NCBI GenBank assembly: GCA_963773055.1 | Contig: CAVYZL010000006.1 | Location: forward strand, 1,426,001 to 1,490,000 | DNA: 64,000 nt | Direction: 5' to 3' | Source: PALSA-612 sp963773055 | GTDB lineage: Bacteria > Actinomycetota > Thermoleophilia > Gaiellales > Gaiellaceae | Shown: piece after piece, positions 49,346 through 58,154 of the stretch | Layout: each line of letters begins with the position of its first letter | Position numbering within the stretch: position 1 is the stretch's first letter | Made by a program: the position numbers and the translations under genes | Notes under the pieces: model-generated | Database searches by the model: none | What the model was told of the DNA's origin: nothing | What the model saw: only the letters and a program-made list of their open reading frames with translations

Positions 49346-49719
49346 CGTTCGACCATCACCGATGTCGCCTTGATGATCCCCGTGGCCGGCTGACCGGGCT
49401 TCAGTCCGAGCTGTTCGATCGAGTCGCGCGTGACGATCGCGACCACGCGCGCGGGTTCGGTTACTTGGATCTCCACCTGAGCGAGCAGGCCGTCCACCTT
49501 GACCGCGCTGACGATTCCCCGGAAGCGGTTGCGAGCGCTGAGCCCCGCACTCCCGTGGCTGCCTCTCAGCCGCTCCACCTCGCTCGCCGGTACGTGCCGG
49601 CGGTTGCGGCTGTCTCGCGTCGTCTCGATCCGGCCGTCCCGGTCCCAACGGCGAAGCGTGTCGAGGCTGATGCCGAGCGCGCGAGCCGCCTCGGCGGCCG
49701 TATACGTCTGCCTGGGCAC
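49342..49719 (-). CDS. HTH (MerR/excisionase-type) regulator with molybdate-binding TOBE domain
   Basis: The 125-residue protein (GTG 49719, GGAG five bases upstream) starts with a MerR-like helix-turn-helix, TYTAAEAARALGISLDTLRRWDRDGRI, and ends in a single Mop/TOBE domain, RNRFRGIVSAVKVDGLLAQVEIQ and EQLGLKPGQPATGIIKATSVMVE. It is therefore a one-component molybdate sensor with a different DNA-binding fold from ModE. It leads the operon regulator, ferritin-like, modA, modB, modC. A palindrome 20 bases upstream is the likely operator. Confidence 0.86.
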   Translation of the reverse strand: MPRQTYTAAEAARALGISLDTLRRWDRDGRIETTRDSRNRRHVPASEVERLRGSHGSAGLSARNRFRGIVSAVKVDGLLAQVEIQVTEPARVVAIVTRDSIEQLGLKPGQPATGIIKATSVMVER

Positions 49720-49738
49720 CTCAGCTCCGACGACGAGA

Positions 49739-49761
49739 TTGCACAGGCAAAGCCTATGCAA
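49739..49761. promoter_or_regulatory. Palindromic operator candidate upstream of the molybdate operon
   Basis: TTGCACAGGC and GCCTATGCAA are arms of ten bases with one mismatch, separated by AAA. The site is 20 bases upstream of the regulator start and 38 bases before the divergent VOC gene, in the only short untranslated stretch of the operon. It could bind the HTH-TOBE regulator as a dimer. It does not resemble the E. coli ModE box. Confidence 0.55.
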
Positions 49762-49798
49762 ATGACCAGTCCACGGCAAGGTTGGGAGAATCGCGCGG

Positions 49799-50221
49799 AT
49801 GGAGTCGCGGATCACTCTCGTCACGCTCGGTGTCGACGATCTCTCGCGCGCACTTGCCTTCTACGAGACACTCGGGTGGAAGACCGGCGCGGAGCCGGAC
49901 GACGACGTCGTCTTCTTCCAGGCGGGCTGCATGGTGCTCGCGCTCTGGAGCCGCGCCGCGCTCGCCGAGGACAGCGGCGTCACCGACGGCGGTGGCTTCG
50001 GGGGCGTCACCCTCGCCCACAACGTCAGGACTCCAGCGGAGGTCGACGCGGTCATAGCTGAGGCTCGCGCGGCCGGCGCGACGATCGCGCGCGAACCGGC
50101 TCCGACGTTCTGGGGCGGCTACTCGGGCGTCTTCCGCGACCCGGACGGCCATCCGTGGGAGGTTGCACACAACCCCCACTGGATGTTCCGAGAAGACGGC
50201 TCGGTCAGCCTGTCGCTGTAG
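49799..50221 (+). CDS. VOC (glyoxalase/bleomycin-resistance) family protein
   Basis: The 140-residue protein begins ITLVTLGVDDLSRALAFYETLGW and contains two beta-alpha-beta-beta-beta modules, with VVFFQAGCMVLALW, GGVTLAHNV and the final strand YSGVFRDPDGHPWEVAHNP carrying the metal-binding Glu. It may be a glyoxalase-like enzyme or a resistance/isomerase protein. It shares the short intergenic region with the divergent molybdate regulator, and overlaps the convergent ClC gene by 17 bp. Confidence 0.88.
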   Translation: MESRITLVTLGVDDLSRALAFYETLGWKTGAEPDDDVVFFQAGCMVLALWSRAALAEDSGVTDGGGFGGVTLAHNVRTPAEVDAVIAEARAAGATIAREPAPTFWGGYSGVFRDPDGHPWEVAHNPHWMFREDGSVSLSL

Positions 50222-51518
50222 CCGGCTCCTCGTCGATCAGCGGTTGGGCCACCGCCTGGCGCCGCTCGATGAACGCCATCATCACCCACGCCGCTGCCGC
50301 CGCGAGCACGGCGGCCGGCACAGCGTCGACGCCGGCAGTGCCGACGAGCAGTGACGCGAAGAGCGATGCCGTGACGAGTAGGCGCGTGACGGCCGCGACA
50401 CCCGCTGCTGCGCCGACCGCGACCGCGAGCGTCGGTGAGACGTCGAACCAGATCACCGCGAACATCGCGAGCGCAATGCCGAGGAAGATTGCAGGGAAGA
50501 CGGGGCCTCCGCGGAAGCCGCATCCGAGACAGATCGCATAGGCGACAGCCTTGGCCGCGAGCAGGACGAGGACGATCTTCGCCGAGTCCTCTGCGACGAG
50601 CGCCGGCACGCTCGCCTGCCCGGAGAAGAGGACGTCCTGGGGGTCCGCGCCGAGCCAGTCGGCGATCTGCGCCGCAAATCCGACTGCCAGCCCGCCCAAG
50701 ACCAGGAGCGCTGGCATTCCGACACGCTTAAGCGCATCGCCGGTCGCGTACCTCGCGCCGCGACGGCAGGCCGTGACGACAATGGCTGCGAGTACGCCGA
50801 CGACGACCCCGACGATCAGGTCGTAGATGTGGGTGCCGTTGTACGGGGGGAGGTTCGGAACCGCGAGGGCTTGGGCCTCGAGACCGCCCCAATTCCCGAG
50901 GCCGATGAAGATCACGTAGCCGACGGCGGCCGCGACGAACCCTGGGAGCAGAACCGGCAGGAGCACAGCGCCCATGCTCAGGCCGCCCTCGACCATCAGC
51001 ATGCCCCCGACGATCGGCCCGCCGAACAGCGCCGAGATTGCCGCGAAGGAGCCGGCCGTCCCCAGCACTGTCCTCTCCCTCTCTCCGACGCGCGCGAAAT
51101 AGGTGACCGTCAAGCCAACGACCGACCCGAGCGCAATGAGCGGCGCCTCGGGGCCGAGCACGGCGCCGAACGAAAGCGTGCCGATCGCAGCGAGCGCGAT
51201 GCCTGCAGCATGGGAGACGGGCGTCACGCCGCCTCCGAGCCCCTGGAGCGGTGAGTGGCCGCCGTCACCGGGCAGGAGGAGCCGAGCGAGGACGACGACG
51301 CACGCACCTGCAACGGGAAGGAAGACGACGAGGTACCAGGGTGGCGAGGAGTACCCGAGCGCATCGGGGAGGTCGTGCCAGAGCCAATGCTCGAGGTCGT
51401 GCACGAACGCGAGAAACGTGGCCGCGACGAAGGCGGCCGGAATACCGATCGCCGCTCCGAGGAGGACGAGTCGGAGATACGCCTTCCCTTCTAGCTGAGG
51501 GGCTGCCTCGGGCATCAA
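50205..51518 (-). CDS. ClC-family chloride channel or transporter
   Basis: The 437-residue membrane protein keeps the ClC layout with about ten to twelve helices. Selectivity regions are GDGGHSPLQG (in place of GSGIP), FGAVLGPEAPLIALG with the gating Glu in GPEAP, and GCGFRGGPVFPAIFLG (GxFxP-like). The altered first motif is common in distant actinobacterial members and may change the ion or coupling. Start ATG 51518. Confidence 0.88.
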   Translation of the reverse strand: MMPEAAPQLEGKAYLRLVLLGAAIGIPAAFVAATFLAFVHDLEHWLWHDLPDALGYSSPPWYLVVFLPVAGACVVVLARLLLPGDGGHSPLQGLGGGVTPVSHAAGIALAAIGTLSFGAVLGPEAPLIALGSVVGLTVTYFARVGERERTVLGTAGSFAAISALFGGPIVGGMLMVEGGLSMGAVLLPVLLPGFVAAAVGYVIFIGLGNWGGLEAQALAVPNLPPYNGTHIYDLIVGVVVGVLAAIVVTACRRGARYATGDALKRVGMPALLVLGGLAVGFAAQIADWLGADPQDVLFSGQASVPALVAEDSAKIVLVLLAAKAVAYAICLGCGFRGGPVFPAIFLGIALAMFAVIWFDVSPTLAVAVGAAAGVAAVTRLLVTASLFASLLVGTAGVDAVPAAVLAAAAAWVMMAFIERRQAVAQPLIDEEPATATG

Positions 51519-51551
51519 CGACGACCTTACTCGCGAGCCGTCTCGCAGATC

Positions 51552-53053
51552 GTGGCTGACCTGAACACGACGGTGACCGGCGTGCAGAGCGCGATCACGA
51601 TGTACACGCTCGTGATGGCGGCGTTCATGCTCGTCGGCGCGAAGCTCGGCGACATCCTGGGCCGTAGCCGCGCTTTCGGCCTCGGCCTTGCCGTATACGG
51701 GCTCGGCTCGCTGATCACGTCACTCAGTCCGAACCTCACCGTGTTGCTGATCGGCTGGTCGGGTATCGAGGGACTCGGCGCGGTGCTGGTGATCCCGGCG
51801 ATCGCCGCACTGACCGCCGCGAACTACGAGGGCAAGGAACGCGCGTTTGCCTACAGCATGATCGGCGGCGCTGCGGGCGCGGCGATCGCGGCCGGCCCTT
51901 GATCGGCGGCTACGTGACGACGACCTGGAGTTGGCGGTATGTCTTCGTTGGCGAGGTCGTAGTCGTGGTCGCAGTGCTCGCCATCCACCGGCGCATGAAG
52001 CGCGCGCCCAAGCCCAAGCACCCGCCGAAGCTGGATTACGGCGGCGCAGCGCTCTCGGCGATCGCGCTCGGCCTGATCGTGTTCGGGATCCTGAAGAGCA
52101 GCACCTGGGGCTGGATCAAGCCGATCGATGCGCCGACGATCGACGGTCACGAGATCACACCATTCGGGTTCTCGCTGGTGCCGTTCCTGATCATCGGCGG
52201 TTTCGTCGTCCTCGGCTGCTTCCTGGCGTGGGAGGAGCGCCGCGAGCGGCTGGGCAAGAGCACGCTCCTCAACCGCGCGCTCGTGAAAATCGAGACGCTA
52301 CGCGGAGGGCTCTCCTCGCTCTGCGCGCAGCAGCTGATCGTGATGGGCACGTTCTTCGTCCTGCCTGTGTATCTCCAGGTCGTGCTCGGCTTCGATGCGT
52401 TCGAGACCGGCAAGCGCCTCTTCCCCATGTCGATCTCGATGCTGGCCGCTGCACTGACCGGGCCGAAGGTGGCAGTGAGGTTCGGGCCACGGGCAGTGGT
52501 CCAGGTCGGCCTCGGCGCGATGGCGATCGCTGCGCTCGTACTCGTCGGAACGATCGACGTCACTCTCAACGGGACCGCCTTCGCAGTGTCGCTTGTCTTC
52601 TTCGGGATCGGCGCCGGCCTCCTGATGTCCCAGCTCGGCAACGTGATCATGTCGTCGGCCCCACCGGAGGAGACGAACGAGGCCGGGGGGCTGCAGGGCA
52701 CGGCACAGAACCTCGGCGCGTCGCTCGGCACGGCCCTGATCGGCTCCGTGCTCCTGCTCGGGCTGCTGAACGGGTTCAACTCACGGATCCAGCAGAACCC
52801 GGCCGTGCCCAGCGACGTGAAAGCGCAGATCTCAGCCGCCACCGAAGACGGCATCCCGATCGTCACGACCGAGCAGGCGCACCAGAGCCTGCTCGACGCC
52901 GGGCTCAAGCCGGCCGAGGCGGACGCGGTAACGGCCGACTACGCCAACGCGCAACTCGACGCGCTACAAACGTCGATGCTCGCAGTCGCGTTCCTGGCGG
53001 TGCTTTCGTTCTGGTTCACGCGGCGGTTACCTGGCAAGCCGAAGACCGTCTAG
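51552..53053 (+). pseudogene. DHA2-type MFS transporter, 5'-truncated and frameshifted
   Basis: Two frames make up one MFS drug-efflux-type protein. The first (51552-51902) has DLNTTVTGVQSAITMYTLVM and GAKLGDILGRSRAF; the second (51899-53053) continues IGGYVTTTWSWRYVFVGEVV and ends with a complete C-terminus. At the junction GGCCCTTGATC lacks one base to read AAGPLIGG. The N-terminal helix before ADLNTT, present in all relatives, has no coding counterpart because the ClC start lies just upstream. The missing 5' end argues for real decay. Confidence 0.75.
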
Positions 53054-53156
53054 CACGAGCGCTCTTCTTCGAGCGACCGGCGAACGAGAGTGGCATCCGT
53101 GAGCCTCGCGGGGTGCATGCCGGCATCGGCGGATTCCCACGCGCCGACGGGGGGCG

Positions 53157-53400
53157 TCACTCGGCGACGTAGGCGCTCCAGCGCTCCTCGATCCGCCGCT
53201 TCTTCCAGATCAGCACAGAGACCGCCCACGTGTGGACGAAGAGCCCGACGACGAAGTAGCCGAGCTTCCCGAAGTCGAGCCCGTTCAGCCACGCCCAGAA
53301 GCCCGTGTCGAGGCCGAGCTTCGCAGGACCTGCAGCAGCTCGATCGTGCCGACTACGAGCGGGACGAGCACGGAGAGCGTCGTGACGGTCGGTTCGTCGG
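53157..53400 (-). pseudogene. C-terminal relic of a nickel/cobalt transporter (HoxN/NixA family)
   Basis: The reverse strand reads LSVLVPLVVGTIELLQVL in one frame and LGLDTGFWAWLNGLDFGKLG and YFVVGLFVHTWAVSVLIW, then KKRRIEERWS, in the next. This is the conserved end of NiCoT permeases (IELL, LGL, FW-WI-LDLN-VG-IVGLF--TW). The first six helices are absent and a one-base shift lies near 53325. It is a gene fragment between the MFS remains and the CARDB protein. Confidence 0.65.
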
Positions 53401-53436
53401 CGGTCGGGGCGATCGGATGCGGCTATCGTGGAACCC

Positions 53437-54171
53437 ATGGGCCGACTCGCGGTCCTTGTTGTGGCCGCTCTCTCTCTCGCCGCGATCGCGAGCGCCGCAG
53501 CACGGCGCCCGGACCTCACCCTGACGGCCGTCAGCGTCTCCGAGTTCAGAACTTCGGTGCGCGTAACTGACACCGTGCGGAACGTCGGTGGTGCGGCGGG
53601 GCCGGCTTCAACGGCCGCCTACTACGTGGGATCGACGAGGATCGGGGGCCGTCGAGTGCGACGGCTCGAGCCAGGCGCCACCTCGCGTGGCTCGAGAACG
53701 CTTGGCATCCCGAGAACCATCCCGCAAGGCACGTACCGACTGCGAGTCTGTGCCGACGCCACCGACCGCGTGCGCGAGACGAGCGAGCGGAACAACTGCC
53801 GTGCCGCGACAACCCGTGTCGTCGTACGCGACCGGACACCGCCGCGCTTCGCCGGGATTGCGCAGGCGACGTTCTGCGCTCCGGGGCCGATCGGCCATGA
53901 CCGGACGAGCCGGTACTTCCTCCGGTGGGAGGCGGCGCGTGACGACGCGTCGCCGGCGGGCGCCATCGTGTACGACGTCTACGAGTCGACGACGTCCGGC
54001 GGCGAGAGCTACGGGAGCCCGACCTACACAACGAGTCCGGGCGCGACATCTTTTGAGACGCCGTCGCTCCCCACGGACACCGGGCGGTTCTTCGTTGTGC
54101 GCGCTCGCGATCGGGCCGGGAACCGCGACACGAACGTCGTCGAACGGCAGGCCGTCAGCATCTGCGCCTGA
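53437..54171 (+). CDS. Secreted CARDB-domain protein
   Basis: The 244-residue product has a signal peptide (LAVLVVAALSLAAIASAAA). A CARDB-type immunoglobulin-like domain follows (RPDLTLTAVSVSE, DTVRNVGGAAGPAST, TYRLRVCADATDRVRETSERNNC), then a second fibronectin-like region with YFLRWEAARDDASPAGAIVYDVYE and FVVRARDRAGNRDTN. It is probably a surface adhesion or scaffold protein. A GTG nine bases upstream is an alternative start. Confidence 0.82.
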   Translation: MGRLAVLVVAALSLAAIASAAARRPDLTLTAVSVSEFRTSVRVTDTVRNVGGAAGPASTAAYYVGSTRIGGRRVRRLEPGATSRGSRTLGIPRTIPQGTYRLRVCADATDRVRETSERNNCRAATTRVVVRDRTPPRFAGIAQATFCAPGPIGHDRTSRYFLRWEAARDDASPAGAIVYDVYESTTSGGESYGSPTYTTSPGATSFETPSLPTDTGRFFVVRARDRAGNRDTNVVERQAVSICA

Positions 54172-54214
54172 CCCTTGACGGATCCGAGAGGCGTGGCTGG
54201 TAGGTTGGCGCCCG

Positions 54215-55555
54215 ATGCGAGGGGTCGCGCGCCGTCGTCTGTTCGTCCTGATCGCCGCCATGGGCGCCGTCGCCACAGTCGTCATCTCGTCTCCGCTCGA
54301 GGCCAAGCAGTCCGCAACGTGCACCTATGAGCAGAAGCAGACACGCGTTCAGTCGGTCGTCGCGTACAAGGCGCGCATGGCGAAGGATCGCGCGGCGTAC
54401 TTCAGGGCGCACAAGAAAACGAAGCAGCGCGCCGCCTTCCTCAAGGCCCAGCAGAAGCAGCTGAAGACGCTCCAGGCTGGCGCCGCCTGCAGCGTGCCTC
54501 CGTTGCCGCCGAGCTCGAGTGCCAGTTGTGCACCCGAGCTGACACCGAAACCGTTTGGAGCGTTGAGCGAAGGCACGATCGATCGCGCGCGTCGCCAGCC
54601 GTCGACCGGCCGCATCGACAGCATCGGGCTCTTCCTCGACTATCCGAACGCCCCTGGCAGCCCCGGTGGGCCAGCCACGATGGCGCAGTCGTTCTCACCG
54701 GAGCCCGCATGGTGGGAGGAGATCTCGAACGGCCGTCTCACGGTGTCCCTGACCCCGGATGCTCGCTGGATCCGCATGCCGGCGCCGACGACCACCTACC
54801 TTCCGATCAACAGCGGGGAGGCGCTGTACCGGTACGTCAAGGACGCGATCGCGGCCGCGGATCCGACGGTGGACTTCTCGCGCTACAACCATGTCTCGTT
54901 CTGGAACGCCCCGGGCTTCAACGTCACGACAGGGAGCGCGTTCATCCTCACGGAGGTCGGGGGCTTTCCGCCGATCGTCGCGGACGGGCGTCAGATCACG
55001 TTCGGCGTCTTCCTCGGGCCGGACGTCACCGGCCGCGTGCCGAACATCTGGAATCACGAGCAACTGCACGTCCTCGGTCTCCCGGACCTCGGCGGCCGCG
55101 CGATCGGCTGGGACACGACGTCGTACGGCAACGACCCGCCGGGGCTCACGCACCTCCTCGGCTGGCACAAGTGGCAGCTGCGCTGGATCGACCCGGACCA
55201 GTTGACCTGCCTGAGCGCACCCGGAACCGTCGAAGAAACGTTGAGCCCGATGGCTGTCCGCGGCGGGAAGAAGCTCGTTGTCGTCCCGATCAGCAACACA
55301 TACGCGTATGCCGTAGAGGCACGCAAGCGGATCGGGTATGACAAGAACGCGTGCGAGGAAGGCGTTCTCGTCTACGCCATCGACTCGACGCGTGGGATCT
55401 ACGAGGACCCGATTGTGCTCAAGGGGCCGCCGCGCTGCGGCAACATCACACCGGGAGCTTTTCGCACGGGAGGGGAGCACGAAGACCAGTACGTGAAGGT
55501 CGCGGTACTCGCGCAGGACGGCAAAAACTATCGCGTCCGCGTGACCAAGAAGTGA
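54215..55555 (+). CDS. Secreted M6-like metalloprotease, copy 1
   Basis: The 446-residue protein has a signal peptide ending near SSPLEAKQS and a Lys/Gln-rich helical segment (ARMAKDRAAYFRAHKKTKQR, AAFLKAQQKQLKTLQAG). A catalytic domain follows with SIGLFLDYPNAPG, EEISNGRLTVSLTPDARWIRM and the zinc motif HEQLHVLGLPDLGG. This is the HExxHxxGLPD pattern of M6 (immune inhibitor A-like) proteases. It is 17 codons longer than its tandem copy in the middle. Its TGA overlaps the GTG of copy 2 (GTGA). Confidence 0.82.
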   Translation: MRGVARRRLFVLIAAMGAVATVVISSPLEAKQSATCTYEQKQTRVQSVVAYKARMAKDRAAYFRAHKKTKQRAAFLKAQQKQLKTLQAGAACSVPPLPPSSSASCAPELTPKPFGALSEGTIDRARRQPSTGRIDSIGLFLDYPNAPGSPGGPATMAQSFSPEPAWWEEISNGRLTVSLTPDARWIRMPAPTTTYLPINSGEALYRYVKDAIAAADPTVDFSRYNHVSFWNAPGFNVTTGSAFILTEVGGFPPIVADGRQITFGVFLGPDVTGRVPNIWNHEQLHVLGLPDLGGRAIGWDTTSYGNDPPGLTHLLGWHKWQLRWIDPDQLTCLSAPGTVEETLSPMAVRGGKKLVVVPISNTYAYAVEARKRIGYDKNACEEGVLVYAIDSTRGIYEDPIVLKGPPRCGNITPGAFRTGGEHEDQYVKVAVLAQDGKNYRVRVTKK

Positions 55556-56882
55556 TTCGGAGCCGTCTCGCTTGTCTCGTCGGCATCGTCGGCACGCTGG
55601 TCGCCGTGCTCCTCTCTTCGCCGCTCGAGGCACGCCGTTCGGCAAGTGCACGTACGAACAGAAGCAGACCCGCGTTCAGGCGGTCGTCGCGTACAAGGCG
55701 CGCATGGCGAAGGATCGAGCGGCGTACTTCAGGGCGCACAAGAAAACGAAGCAGCGCGCCGCCTTCCTCAAAGCCCAGCAGAAGCAGCTGAAGACGCTCC
55801 AGGCTGGCGCCGCCTGCAGCGTGCCTCCGTTGCCGCCGAGCTCGAACGTGAGCTGCTCGCCGCAGTTCGCTCCCGGGCCTGGCCTAGTCGGGCTGCCTAG
55901 CGAAGGCCCGATGCCGCCGGCGCTGCGTCAGTCGCCGCTCGGGCGGGACGATGCCGTGATTCTCTTCATCGACTACCCGGATTTGCCAGGCCTGCCGGGA
56001 GCCCCGGAGGGGCAAGCGAAGTTCCTTGCTCCCGACCCGGCCTGGTTCGACGAGGTGTCGAACGGGCGCTTCTCTGTCACCGTGACGCCCGTCACGCGGT
56101 GGATTCGCATGCCGGCGCCGATGTCGGCGTACCTACCGATTTACACGCACTGGCTGCGGTACGCCGAGGACGCGATTCGGGCCGCCGACCCCTTCGTGGA
56201 CTTCTCCCAGTACGAGCATGTGACGTTCTTGAACTCGAGCTCCCTGACGGGCAACCCCGCGCTTTCTCTCCCGGCTGCCGGTCTGCCGAACGGCATCAGC
56301 GTCGACGGCACGCAAGTGAAATTCGGCAACTTCTTGAGCGGGGACATCGGGAGTCAGGGCCAGAACGTCACGAAGACGTGGACGCACGAGCTTCTCCACA
56401 CGCTCGGGCTGCCGGACCTCGCGGTCGTGCGGTCGGCTGGGATCCGCTTGCGGTGGGAGCGAGCCGCCGAGCCTCACACACTTATCGGCTGGCACAAGTG
56501 GCTGCTCGGGTGGATCGACCCGCCACAGCTGACGTGCCTGTCCGCGCCGGGCACTCTCGAAGAGACCTTGACGCCGATCGCAGAGCGCGGCGGTAAGAAG
56601 CTCGTCGTCGTGCCGATATCGAGCACGTTCGCGTACGCAGTCGAAGTCCGGAAGCGGATCGGCTTCGACAAGAACGCGTGTGAGGAAGGCGTCCTCGTGT
56701 ACAGCATCGATTCGACGAAGGTGAGCTACGACGATCCGATCATCCTCGCGGGCACGCCTCGCTGCGGCAACGTCACGCCCGGCGCGTTCCGCACCGGCGG
56801 CGTTCACGAGGACCAGTACGTGAAGGTCGAGGTGCTCGCGCAGGACGGGAAGAACTACCGCGTCCGCGTGACGCGGAAGTAG
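55552..56882 (+). pseudogene. Secreted M6-like metalloprotease, copy 2, with several one-base deletions
   Basis: This tandem paralogue keeps the zinc motif HELLHTLGLPDL, the Lys/Gln segment and the C-terminal domain of copy 1. GTG 55552 opens a normal signal peptide (LACLVGIVGTLVAVLLSSPLEAR), but a one-base deletion near 55646 puts the rest in another frame. Between 56420 and 56485 three further single-base gaps relative to copy 1 cancel each other. Residues there read VVRSAGIRLRWERAAEP instead of a GRAVGWDPLAVG- and EPPSLTHLIGWHKW-like stretch. The gene is either decaying or poorly sequenced. Confidence 0.78.
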
Positions 56883-56883
56883 C

Positions 56884-58113
56884 TCAGGACCCGGCCGCGA
56901 CGAGGCCGGACTCATACGCGAGCACGACTGCCTGCACGCGGTCGCGGAGCCCGAGCTTCGTCAGCACGCGGGCGACGTGCGTCTTCACGGTCGCCTGGCT
57001 GACGACGAGCTCGTCCGCGATCTCGGCGTTCGACATCCCGCGCGCGATCAGCTTCAGCACCTCGACCTCGCGCGGTGTCAGGTCCTCGAGCTGGGGAGGA
57101 GGCGTCGGGGCAGCCTGCGCCGGCTGCCGGACGAACTCCTCGATCACCCGGCGCGTGACCGCGGGCGCGAGTAGGGCGTCGCCACTCGCGACCGCACGGA
57201 TCCCTTCCACGAGCTGCTCGGGCGGCACGTCCTTGAGCAGGAAGCCGCTCGCGCCCGCGCGCAGTGCCTCGTAGACGTACTCGTCCATGTCGAACGTCGT
57301 CAGCATCACGACCTTCGCGTCCGATCCACGCTCTCCGAGCAGGATCCGCGTCGCCTCGATCCCGTCGACGGCGGGCATGCGCACGTCCATCAGGACGACA
57401 TGCGGCCTGAGGCGCAGCGCCTCGGCAACCGCCTCCTCCCCGTTCGACGCCTCGCCGACGACCTCCATGTCGTCGTCGGCGTCGAGGATCATCCGGAAGC
57501 CTGCGCGGACAAGGGCCTGGTCGTCGACGATCAAGACACGGATGCAGCCGTTGTCGTCGACCGCAGCCGCCCCCGGCTCTGCCGCCACCGCAGCCATCAG
57601 CTGGTAGACGCGGACGGGACGCTCGAAGTCCTTGAGGCGCTGCTCGCCGAGGTCGACGAGCATGAAGCCGGAGACGTCGTGCTCCTCGTCGTCGAGGAGG
57701 GCATGCGTCGCCTGGGAGAGGCGGATCTCGCCGCCGTTGCAGACGCCGCAGATCCGCGCGGCGCGGTGAATGGCGAGGCCCTGGTACTCGCCGTCCGCGA
57801 CTACGGCTTCACCCGTGTGGATGCCCATCCGCACCCGCAGCTCGCCGCCCTCGGGCCAGGCGTGGGAGACGAGCGCCCGCTGCGCCGCGAGAGCGGCATG
57901 CACGGCGTCCTTGGCACGGCGAAACGCTGCGAAGAACGCATCGCCCTGCGTGGCGATCCCCTGGCCGCCCGCCTCCTCGAGGGCGGCACGGATCAGCCGG
58001 TGGTGATCGGAGAGGACCCCGCTCCAGCGCTCGCCGAGGCGGCGCGCGAGGACTGTCGAGCCCTCGATGTCCGTGAGGAGGAACGTGTACGTGCCACTCG
58101 TCGGTTCCGCCAT
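56884..58113 (-). CDS. Class III cyclase - receiver - LuxR HTH fusion
   Basis: The 409-residue protein joins three domains. Residues 8-175 form a class III nucleotide-cyclase homology domain with metal Asp15 (LLTDIEGST) and Asp58 (QGDAFFAAF); the RNA-like loop reads GLAIHRAARI, with His in place of the usual Asn. Residues 191-310 are a receiver domain with phosphoacceptor Asp243 in LMDVRMPAVDG, Thr272 and Lys294. Residues 344-405 are a LuxR-type HTH (LTPREVEVLKLIARGMSNAEIA). It lies 41 bp after its likely kinase. The fusion could let phosphorylation control both DNA binding and nucleotide turnover. Confidence 0.9.
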   Translation of the reverse strand: MAEPTSGTYTFLLTDIEGSTVLARRLGERWSGVLSDHHRLIRAALEEAGGQGIATQGDAFFAAFRRAKDAVHAALAAQRALVSHAWPEGGELRVRMGIHTGEAVVADGEYQGLAIHRAARICGVCNGGEIRLSQATHALLDDEEHDVSGFMLVDLGEQRLKDFERPVRVYQLMAAVAAEPGAAAVDDNGCIRVLIVDDQALVRAGFRMILDADDDMEVVGEASNGEEAVAEALRLRPHVVLMDVRMPAVDGIEATRILLGERGSDAKVVMLTTFDMDEYVYEALRAGASGFLLKDVPPEQLVEGIRAVASGDALLAPAVTRRVIEEFVRQPAQAAPTPPPQLEDLTPREVEVLKLIARGMSNAEIADELVVSQATVKTHVARVLTKLGLRDRVQAVVLAYESGLVAAGS

Positions 58114-58154
58114 GCGCCCGCGAAGTTACACGCCGCGGGCGTGTTCGAGGGCTG

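Noticed and set aside
49739..49761. E. coli-type ModE box
   Set aside because: The palindrome does not match the TATAT-containing ModE site, and the regulator has a different DNA-binding domain.
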